10,735 nt of DNA from assembly GCA_964638815.1 (NCBI GenBank), contig CAZXBB010000024.1, forward strand, positions 1-10,735, given 5' to 3'. Below, piece by piece: positions 5,993 through 10,735 of the stretch. The notes under the pieces were generated by a model. It searched no databases and was not told the origin of the DNA. It was given only the letters and a program-made list of their open reading frames with translations. The stretch comes from CAZXBB01 sp964638815 (GTDB lineage: Bacteria; Planctomycetota; Phycisphaerae; Phycisphaerales; SM1A02). Position numbers and translations under genes: made by a program. The number at the start of each line of letters is the position of its first letter. Positions within the stretch are counted from its first letter, which is position 1.

Positions 5993-7075
5993 ATGAACAT
6001 CGACGCCGACATCCGCCGGGCGGAGACCCTCCCCGCCTGGTTCTACCGCGACCCCGAGGTGTTCGCGTGGGCGCGCGAGCAGCTCTTCGCGCGAAGCTGG
6101 CAGCTCGCCCCGGACGCGGACGCCGTCAAGGTGCCGCAGCAGGTGCATCCGTTCCTGTTCCTCGAAGGGTGCGTCGACGAGCCGCTGCTGCTGACGCGCA
6201 CGGCGGCGGACGAGGTGTTCTGCCTGTCGAACGTCTGCACGCACCGCGCGAACCTGGTGGCGGCTGAGCCGTGCCGGACGGCACACCTGCGGTGCCCCTA
6301 CCACGGTCGGCGCTTTGCGCTCGACGGGCGCTTCCAGCACATGCCGGAGTTCGACGATGCCGAGGGCTTCCCCCGCGCGGCCGACGACCTGCCGCGGGTT
6401 CCCCTCGAGCGGCTCGGCGTGTTCCAGTTCACGGCCATCGACCCCATGTTCACCTTCGACGAGCTGACCGGCGACATGCGCGAGCGGATCGCCGGCATGC
6501 CGGTCGACGCCTGCGTCTTCGACGCGGGCCGGTCGCGCGACTACCTCGTGCAGGCGAACTGGGTGCTTTACTGCGAGAACTACCTCGAGGGCTTCCACAT
6601 CCCCTTCGTCCATCCCTCTCTCAACGCCGTGCTCGACTACGGCGCCTACCGCACCGAGCTGTTCCCGTACGCGAACGTCCAGATCGGCGTCGCGGGCGGC
6701 GGCGAGCATCTCCTGGATCTCGCGCCCGGGACGCCCGAGGCGGGCGAGTCGATCGCCGGCTACTACTTCTGGCTCTTCCCGAACCTCATGTTCAACGTCT
6801 ACCCGTGGGGGATCTCGGTCAACATCGTCAGGCCGCTCGCCGTCAACCGGACGAAGGTGTCGTTTCGCACGTACGTGTGGGACGAGAGCCGGCTCGACGC
6901 GGGGGCGGGGGCCGGCCTCGACCGGGTCGAGCGCGAGGATGAGAACGTCGTCGAGTCGGTGCAACGCGGCATCGGGTCACGTCTTTACCAGCGTGGCCGG
7001 TACTCGCCGACCCGCGAGCAGGGCGTGCATCAGTTCCATCGCCTTCTGGCCGGTTTCTGGAACGCCCACCGATAG
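5993..7075 (+). CDS. Rieske non-heme iron oxygenase alpha subunit (choline/betaine monooxygenase-like)
   Basis: This is a 360-residue cytosolic oxygenase. The Rieske [2Fe-2S] site is CTH (Cys82, His84) and CPYH (Cys101, His104). The mononuclear iron site lies in 'NWVLYCENYLEGFHIPFVH': His202 and His207, with Glu199 in the bridging position between subunits, and the third ligand probably Asp316 in 'EREDENVVESVQ'. The C-terminal 'VESVQRGIGSRLYQRGRYSPTREQGVHQFHR' pattern (320-350) is typical of the CMO/GbcA/CntA-type branch, whose members oxidise N-methyl groups of quaternary amines, rather than of aromatic-ring dioxygenases. ATG 5993 is preferred; an in-frame ATG at 5921 would overlap the upstream gene by 32 bases and add 24 residues absent from such enzymes. 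No reductase or ferredoxin gene is in the window, so electrons must come from a partner encoded elsewhere. It lies between a guanidino-modifying enzyme and a small CxxC protein. Confidence 0.9.
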   Translation: MNIDADIRRAETLPAWFYRDPEVFAWAREQLFARSWQLAPDADAVKVPQQVHPFLFLEGCVDEPLLLTRTAADEVFCLSNVCTHRANLVAAEPCRTAHLRCPYHGRRFALDGRFQHMPEFDDAEGFPRAADDLPRVPLERLGVFQFTAIDPMFTFDELTGDMRERIAGMPVDACVFDAGRSRDYLVQANWVLYCENYLEGFHIPFVHPSLNAVLDYGAYRTELFPYANVQIGVAGGGEHLLDLAPGTPEAGESIAGYYFWLFPNLMFNVYPWGISVNIVRPLAVNRTKVSFRTYVWDESRLDAGAGAGLDRVEREDENVVESVQRGIGSRLYQRGRYSPTREQGVHQFHRLLAGFWNAHR

Positions 7076-7095
7076 ACGAGACTGGAAGAACCACC

Positions 7096-7281
7096 ATGGC
7101 CGACAAGACGCCCCGGACGTTCGAGCTCAAGGAGCGCCAGATCAGCTACATTCGCCGGATGACGGAGAAGCACGGGCTCCCCGACGAATCGAAGGCGATC
7201 CGGATCCTCATCGACTTCGCCCTGCACGAGCCGGACGAGGAGGAGCGGATCTTCACGGTGATGCGGTGCAGCGGTTGCTGA
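7096..7281 (+). CDS. 61-residue ribbon-helix-helix-like protein with a C-terminal CxxC
   Basis: ATG 7096 has GGAAG 8 bases upstream and starts 20 bases after the Rieske gene stop, so it is very likely co-transcribed. The protein opens with a strand ('RTFELKERQISYI', 7-19), then a helix ('RRMTEKHGL'), then 'PDESKAIRILIDFALHEPDEEERIFTVMRCSGC'-type sequence (29-61). The 'PDESKAIRILIDFA' segment looks like the second helix of a ribbon-helix-helix fold. The C-terminus MRCSGC places Cys58 and Cys61 as a CxxC at the very end, suited to a metal or an Fe-S/thiol switch. It could be a regulator or accessory for the neighbouring oxygenase; I know similar short proteins but no experimentally fixed function. 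Confidence that it is coding is good, but its role is open. Confidence 0.75.
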   Translation: MADKTPRTFELKERQISYIRRMTEKHGLPDESKAIRILIDFALHEPDEEERIFTVMRCSGC

Positions 7282-7288
7282 TGACGTA

Positions 7289-7301
7289 CCCGCCGAGCGG
7301 G
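7289..7301 (+). terminator. Short GC hairpin after the oxygenase cluster (weak terminator candidate)
   Basis: CCCGC-CGA-GCGGG forms a perfect 5-bp stem with a 3-base loop, 8 bases after the stop of the 61-residue gene. No T-tract follows, so if it ends transcription it is not a classical intrinsic terminator. Confidence 0.25.
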
Positions 7302-7384
7302 CTCACGTGCCGGATGACGCTGCCGCTGAAGGAGACCTGAGACGCGGTCCAGTGGCCCCGGGCGTTCCCGCACGTCGCCGACGT

Positions 7385-7390
7385 TACAAT
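7385..7390 (+). promoter_or_regulatory. -10 box (TACAAT) before the DUF1573 protein gene
   Basis: TACAAT ends 15 bases before ATG 7406. A start about 7 bases downstream would give a leader of under 10 bases, partly cutting into the GGGAAG that precedes the ATG. No good -35 hexamer is seen. The 124-base gap from the previous gene is consistent with a new transcription unit here. Confidence 0.35.
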
Positions 7391-7405
7391 CGCGCCGGGA
7401 AGTCC

Positions 7406-8728
7406 ATGACGCCGACCGCTCTTGTCATCCCCGCGGCCGCGCTGCTGAGCATCGCGGTCGCGCGCGCGGAGGAGCCGCCCACGACGCAGGCGGCGGAGCC
7501 CACCGCGATCTTCGTCCCGGCCGCGCTCGACCTCGGCGAGTGGGCAGCGGGCGGCGACGCGAGCGCGAGCGTCTGGCTCATCAACGCCGGCGCGCGCCCG
7601 GTCGAGCTCGTCGGCACGGAGGTCGATGGCGACGGCCTCGCGCTCGCGCCGATCGCCCGGGGTCCGGTGCCCCCGAGCGGCGTGGTCGAATTCCGCGTAT
7701 CGATCACGGCGGACGAGCGGGAAGGCGCGACACGCACGCGACGCGTCACCGCGTTCCTGGCGAACCGGCGTCCGGTGACGCTGGACGTCACCGTCCGCTC
7801 GATCCACCCCGACGTGCACCTCCCGCCCCCGGACGCCGATCGCCACGCATGGTCGCCCGTGCGGCCGGCGCCGGCGCGGCTGGACTTCGGTCCGGCGGCG
7901 CCCGGCGAGCGCACGACGCGGAGCATCTGGCTCGTGAACACGGCGGACTCGCCGGCCCGGCTCGTCGCGGCGAAGGGCGGATGCGGGTGCGTCGAGTTCC
8001 CCGGGTTCGAGCCGGTGACGATCACCCCGGGCCGCGCCGTCGAGCTGCGCCCCGTCATGACGGCGCAGGGCGACATCGGCTCGGATCGCTTCAAGTACGC
8101 GACCTTCGTCTTCGACGACCTGGAGCCGGTCCCGGTCGAGTTCTGCGTGCGGGTCGTCGATCCCCGCGAGTCGAGAGTGCGCCGCTTCGTCGCGGCCCGC
8201 GACCGTGCCGACACGGCCGCGATGCGCGTATGCATGACGCTCGACTCCCGGATCTGGCTTGTGCGTCACGAAGGCGAGGGCATCGCGCGCCGGGCCGACG
8301 GCACGGCGCCGTGGAGCGACTGGGACGCGTTCATGAACACGCGGCGCCGGTACGACGACTTCGAAGTCGGCGAGCGCGGCGTCTGCGTCCGGGTGACCGA
8401 GACCAGCGACTTCCACCGGCTGCTGGGCTGTCCGCCGCACACGCTTCGCCACACGTACCTGCTCGACGGAGACCGCCTGATCACGGGTCTGCTGGTCGAG
8501 GGTCTGCTGGTCACGCCCGAACCGGGCGAGGCGCTTCCGCCGGAAGCCTGCATCGGGCGCTTCGTCGCGTGGGCGCGGGGGCGCGATCCGCGCATGCTGG
8601 ACGCGCTCCTCGCGGACGGGCGCGTCGTGCGGACCGGCACCGGCGCCGCGCGCTGGCGCGACGCCCTCGTCACGTGGCGCGACGCCGCCGGCCTTCCCGC
8701 CGTGGATCCCGGCGAGCCTGGAGAGTAG
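7406..8728 (+). CDS. Exported protein with two DUF1573-like domains and an NTF2-like domain
   Basis: This is a 440-residue protein. The N-terminus has a signal peptide ending in AVARA (cleavage near residue 21), so it should be secreted or periplasmic. Domain 1 (about 33-130) and domain 2 (about 155-250) both show the Ig-like DUF1573 pattern: 'LDFG..apGE....siwLvNt.d.pa.l' followed by a proline-glycine turn ('ITPG'). Domain 2 keeps the CGC of DUF1573 (Cys193, Cys195); domain 1 has lost it. Residues about 256-370 look like an NTF2/SnoaL-like domain: 'RRFVAARDRAD', 'APWSDWDAFMNTRRRYDDFEVG', 'VRVTETSDFHRLLG', 'HTYLLDGDRLITGLLVEG'. A charged C-terminal tail follows. ATG 7406 is chosen because it opens the signal peptide; the in-frame ATG at 7307 adds an Arg-rich non-signal stretch. 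The stop lies 4 bases before the GTG start of the beta-CASP nuclease, implying coupling. Its function is unknown; a binding role in the envelope is a guess. Confidence 0.8.
   Translation: MTPTALVIPAAALLSIAVARAEEPPTTQAAEPTAIFVPAALDLGEWAAGGDASASVWLINAGARPVELVGTEVDGDGLALAPIARGPVPPSGVVEFRVSITADEREGATRTRRVTAFLANRRPVTLDVTVRSIHPDVHLPPPDADRHAWSPVRPAPARLDFGPAAPGERTTRSIWLVNTADSPARLVAAKGGCGCVEFPGFEPVTITPGRAVELRPVMTAQGDIGSDRFKYATFVFDDLEPVPVEFCVRVVDPRESRVRRFVAARDRADTAAMRVCMTLDSRIWLVRHEGEGIARRADGTAPWSDWDAFMNTRRRYDDFEVGERGVCVRVTETSDFHRLLGCPPHTLRHTYLLDGDRLITGLLVEGLLVTPEPGEALPPEACIGRFVAWARGRDPRMLDALLADGRVVRTGTGAARWRDALVTWRDAAGLPAVDPGEPGE
8720..8725 (+). promoter_or_regulatory. Ribosome binding site (GGAGAG) for the nuclease, inside the upstream gene
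   Basis: GGAGAG lies within the last codons of the DUF1573 gene, 7 bases before GTG 8733. It supports the GTG start and suggests translational coupling of the two genes. Confidence 0.65.
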
Positions 8729-8732
8729 CCAC

Positions 8733-10133
8733 GTGAAGCTGCACTTCCTCGGCGCGACGCGACAGGTCACGGGCTCCCGGTACATCCTCGAGACCGCGGG
8801 GCGGCGCGTCATGATCGACTGCGGGCTGTTCCAGGAGCGCGAGCACCTCGCGCGCAACTGGGAGTCGCCGCTCTCGCATCCCGACGGCGTCGACACGCTC
8901 CTGCTCACGCACGCCCACCTCGATCACACCGGCCTCGTGCCGCGTCTGGTCGCCGGCGGCTTCGACGGTCCGATCATCGCCACGGAACCGACCGTGGAGC
9001 TCGCCGGGATCATCATGCTCGATTCCGCGAGGATCCAGCAGGAGGACGCGGCCTACAAGCGACGACGACACCGCAGGGAGGGCCGGCGCGGGAAGCACCC
9101 CGAGGTGCCGCTCTACGGTGTGGACGACGCGCGCCGGGCGACGCGGCTCCTGCGCGGCACGACGTTCGGCACACCGGTCGATCTCGGCGGCGGGCTCCGG
9201 GTCACCTTCCACGCCGCAGGGCACATCCTCGGCGCGGCGATTCTCGAGTTCGAGGTCGAGGCGGACGGCGCGCCGCGGCGCATCGTGTTCTCGGGCGACC
9301 TCGGGCAGTGGGACAAGGCGCTGATCGTCGATCCGACGCTGCTCACGCGGGCCGATCACGTCGTCATGGAATCGACGTACGGCGATCGGAACCACGCGGA
9401 CAGCGGTGACATCACGACGCAGCTCGAGAAGGTCGTCAACGAGACGGCGAAGCGCGGCGGCACGGTGGTGATCCCGACGTTCGCCATCGAGCGCGCGCAG
9501 GAGCTGATCTACCACCTCGGCCGCCTCGTCCGCACCGACCGCATCCCCGACATCCCGATCTTCCTGAACAGCCCGATGGCCGTCGATGTGACCGCGATCT
9601 TCCGCCGGTACCGGCACTACCTGGACGCGGAGACGCAGCGCCTGTTCGAGGACGGTCAGCCGCCGCTGCACTTCCCCGGCCTCCGCATGACGCGCACGGC
9701 GAAGCAGTCGAAGGAGATCGCGAACGTGCGCGGCCCGAAGGTCATCATGGCAACGAGCGGCATGTGCACCGCCGGCCGCATCAAGCATCACCTGCGACAG
9801 CACATCGGGGACCCGAAGTCCACCGTGTGCTTCGTCGGCTACCAGGCGCACGGGACACTCGGGCGGATCATCCAGTCGGGACAATCGCCAGTCCGCATCC
9901 ACGGCAGGAACTACGACGTCCGCGCGAAGATCCGCCGCATCGACGGCTTCAGCGCGCACGGGGACCGGGCCGACCTCCTGCGGTGGCTGCGCAGCTTCAG
10001 GACCCCGCCGCGCAACGTGTTCCTCACGCACGGCGAGGAGGACGCGGCGCTGTCGCTGGCGAAGGCAATCGACCCCAGCCTCGCGACGAACGTCATCGTG
10101 CCCGAGTACCGGCAGGTGGTCGAGCTGGAGTGA
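8733..10133 (+). CDS. Beta-CASP metallo-beta-lactamase-fold ribonuclease (CPSF73/TTHA0252-like)
   Basis: This is a 466-residue cytosolic zinc-dependent nuclease of the RNA-processing MBL family. The N-terminal MBL motifs are HAHLDH (60-65), His164 in AGHILGA and Asp189 in SGDLG. The beta-CASP part shows 'ESTYGDR' (213-219, motif A), 'PTFAIERAQEL' (248-258), 'MATSGMCTAGR' (339-349), 'GFSAHGD' with His409 (motif B) and 'FLTHGE' with His433 (motif C). Length and motif order match the widespread bacterial MBL/beta-CASP exonuclease group related to archaeal aCPSF and eukaryotic CPSF73, rather than RNase J, which is about 550 residues. The Arg/Lys-rich loop (109-121) could contact RNA. The start codon is GTG, with GGAGAG 7 bases upstream and 4 bases after the DUF1573 gene. 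A domain joining beta-CASP nucleases to an exported protein has no known functional basis, so coupling may be only positional. Confidence 0.93.
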   Translation: MKLHFLGATRQVTGSRYILETAGRRVMIDCGLFQEREHLARNWESPLSHPDGVDTLLLTHAHLDHTGLVPRLVAGGFDGPIIATEPTVELAGIIMLDSARIQQEDAAYKRRRHRREGRRGKHPEVPLYGVDDARRATRLLRGTTFGTPVDLGGGLRVTFHAAGHILGAAILEFEVEADGAPRRIVFSGDLGQWDKALIVDPTLLTRADHVVMESTYGDRNHADSGDITTQLEKVVNETAKRGGTVVIPTFAIERAQELIYHLGRLVRTDRIPDIPIFLNSPMAVDVTAIFRRYRHYLDAETQRLFEDGQPPLHFPGLRMTRTAKQSKEIANVRGPKVIMATSGMCTAGRIKHHLRQHIGDPKSTVCFVGYQAHGTLGRIIQSGQSPVRIHGRNYDVRAKIRRIDGFSAHGDRADLLRWLRSFRTPPRNVFLTHGEEDAALSLAKAIDPSLATNVIVPEYRQVVELE

Positions 10134-10165
10134 GCACGGGCGCGAGCGCGGGCGCGCACACGGAC

Positions 10166-10261
10166 GCGCACGCGCCCGCGCACGCGATCGCGCTCGCGCC
10201 CGCGCCCGCGCACGCGCACGCGCCAGCGCCCGCGCACGCGCACGCGCACGCGCCCGCGCAC
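10166..10261. repeat. Sixteen degenerate GCGCNC hexamers (potential Z-DNA tract)
   Basis: Units of six bases follow without gaps: mainly gcgcac and gcgccc, with single gcgatc, gcgctc and gcgcca variants. Related, less regular sequence extends from about 10138 to 10276. Long runs alternate purine and pyrimidine (as in gcgcacgcgcac), which favours left-handed Z-DNA. It begins 32 bases after the nuclease stop. Reading frames through it give Ala-His-Ala-Pro or Arg-Ala repeats and are not believed to be coding. Confidence 0.9.
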
Positions 10262-10277
10262 GCACGCACACGGACGC

Positions 10278-10297
10278 GGACCCGGTCGCGGGATTCC
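10278..10297 (+). terminator. Hairpin after the nuclease gene (weak terminator candidate)
   Basis: GGA-CCCG-GTCG-CGGG-at-TCC forms a 7-bp stem with a 2-base bulge and a GTCG loop, followed by ttc. It lacks a true T-tract. It is about 145 bases beyond the nuclease stop, after the hexamer repeat. Confidence 0.3.
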
Positions 10298-10307
10298 TTC
10301 ACAAACC

Positions 10308-10335
10308 GGAGACCCGCTCTCCCTGTGCCTCAGGG
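10308..10335. other. Two overlapping, mutually exclusive small hairpins
   Basis: GGAGA-cccgc-TCTCC (10308-10322) and CCCTG-tgcct-CAGGG (10321-10335) are both perfect 5-bp stems with 5-base loops. They share bases 10321-10322, so only one can be complete at a time. They directly precede the three-way junction element. Confidence 0.5.
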
Positions 10336-10336
10336 C

Positions 10337-10415
10337 CGGGTGGCGTCAACATGGAACGAGCCGCCGACGTCGTTCCTGCACCGCCCGGCCTTGCTGCGCA
10401 AGACCGGGCCACCCG
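10337..10415. other. 79-base element that can fold as a three-way junction
   Basis: Three nested or adjacent stems account for the stretch. P1 pairs CGGGTGGC (10337-10344) with GCCACCCG (10408-10415), 8 bp perfect. P3 pairs GGAACGA (10353-10359) with TCGTTCC (10370-10376), 7 bp perfect, with a 10-base loop. P2 pairs CCGGCCTTGC (10385-10394) with GCAAGACCGG (10398-10407), 10 bp with one C/A mismatch and loop TGC. P2 stacks directly on P1, and both single-stranded joints are 8 bases. On the minus strand it begins about 13 bases after the stop of the four-helix-bundle gene, so it may be a 3' processing or termination structure, a small RNA, or an interspersed palindromic (REP/MITE-like) repeat. 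The structure is seen; the role is not known. Confidence 0.6.
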
Positions 10416-10428
10416 CACGACTCGCTCG

Positions 10429-10735
10429 TCACGACCGCCGCATCGTGAGTCGCATCAGCGTCGCGACGATCTTGTCCATGCGGTCCACCGCGACCGCGCT
10501 CTCGCCGACGTATCCCCACCGCTGCGCGACGTCCACCGCCGCCAGGCACTCCCTCGCCTCGCGCAGCGCCGTGTCGAACGCCTTCCGCCGGTTGCCGTCC
10601 CACGCCGCCATGCCCTCGGCCATGTTCAGCGCCACCGATTGCGCCGCCCGCCGAAGCTGCGACGCCAGGTCACGATCGTGTCGGCCGATCGCTTCACAGA
10701 GCGCACGAGCCTCCGACTGCATCACGAGAACGTCC
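10429..10735 (-). CDS. Four-helix-bundle protein (23S rRNA IVS protein / bAvd-like), partial
   Basis: The minus-strand frame is open to the right edge and ends with TGA at 10431-10429. About 100 residues are visible: 'DVLVMQSEARALCEAIGRHD', then 'LASQLRRAAQSVALNMAEG', then 'RRKAFDTALREARECLAAVDVAQRWGYV' and a last helix. The 'LRRAAxSVxxNxAEG' core and the later 'ALrEarE....l..A...Gy' helix are the signature of the four-helix-bundle family found in 23S rRNA intervening sequences and as the accessory protein (Avd) of diversity-generating retroelements. Since codons before the first ATG (10722) continue in frame with 'DVLV', the true start is probably outside the window. Neither a 23S gene nor a reverse transcriptase is visible here, so it appears to be a stand-alone member. 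Its biochemical role is unknown beyond nucleic-acid binding inferred for relatives. Confidence 0.8.
   Translation of the reverse strand, partial: DVLVMQSEARALCEAIGRHDRDLASQLRRAAQSVALNMAEGMAAWDGNRRKAFDTALREARECLAAVDVAQRWGYVGESAVAVDRMDKIVATLMRLTMRRS

Noticed and set aside
5807..6964. Minus-strand open frame over the Rieske gene
   Set aside because: It is antisense to a clear Rieske oxygenase with all metal ligands, and has no recognisable domain of its own.
7253..8908. Long minus-strand open frame over the DUF1573 gene
   Set aside because: Its composition is that of a GC-rich shadow frame; the opposite strand has a signal peptide, domain patterns and ribosome site.
10134..10165. Possible extension of the nuclease into the hexamer repeat by frameshift (Ala-His-Ala-Pro tail)
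   Set aside because: The nuclease ends naturally at 'VVELE' with a stop, and the open repeat frame is different from that of the gene.
8670..10271. Long minus-strand open frame over the nuclease gene and hexamer repeat
   Set aside because: It is antisense to a gene with complete MBL/beta-CASP motifs, is Arg/Ala/Asp-rich, and starts in the GCGCNC repeat. It is a by-product of high GC.

Overview
The window is GC-rich DNA (strong G/C bias at third codon positions) with densely packed bacterial genes, most of them on the + strand. The gene content fits a Planctomycetota-like bacterium, possibly of a Phycisphaerae-type lineage: secreted DUF1573 proteins, a small cysteine-rich DUF6370-type lipoprotein, paired TolB-like lipoproteins, and an Xer recombinase with a long N-terminal-domain insertion. 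This placement is an inference from gene families and composition. There is no rRNA or other phylogenetic marker here to confirm it.

Left part (1-1204): the minus strand carries the start of a gene that leaves the window (possibly an SNF2-type helicase), then a complete tRNA-Lys(UUU) with its own -10 box, then a small DUF6370-like lipoprotein. An approximately 360-base non-coding stretch with short hairpins separates this block from a + strand run.

Envelope and recombinase run (1205-4891): a lipoprotein with a repeat-rich linker and a six-bladed TolB-like propeller is followed by a lipoprotein resembling the N-terminal half of TolB (or a CsgG/FlgO-like domain). A small hypothetical protein and an Xer-type tyrosine recombinase come next. 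After the recombinase there are two different heptanucleotide tandem repeats side by side (4901-4982).

Metabolic run (5023-7281): a guanidino-modifying (amidinotransferase/deiminase) enzyme, a Rieske oxygenase alpha subunit of the choline/betaine-monooxygenase type, and a 61-residue protein ending in CxxC. These three look like one cluster for an unknown nitrogenous, perhaps N-methylated or guanidino, substrate.

Right part (7282-10735): an exported protein with two DUF1573-like domains plus an NTF2-like domain lies directly before, and is probably translationally coupled to, a beta-CASP metallo-beta-lactamase-fold nuclease with a GTG start. The nuclease is followed by sixteen GCGCNC-type hexamers (potential Z-DNA) and by a 79-base element that can fold into a three-way junction. 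The window ends inside a minus-strand four-helix-bundle protein of the 23S-rRNA-intervening-sequence/bAvd family.

Several transcription units (the tRNA, the DUF6370 lipoprotein, the Rieske oxygenase and the DUF1573 protein) have a TACA(A/C)T box at a suitable distance upstream. For the Rieske gene that distance implies a nearly leaderless mRNA. No CRISPR array, transposase, prophage genes or recognisable defence operon were seen.
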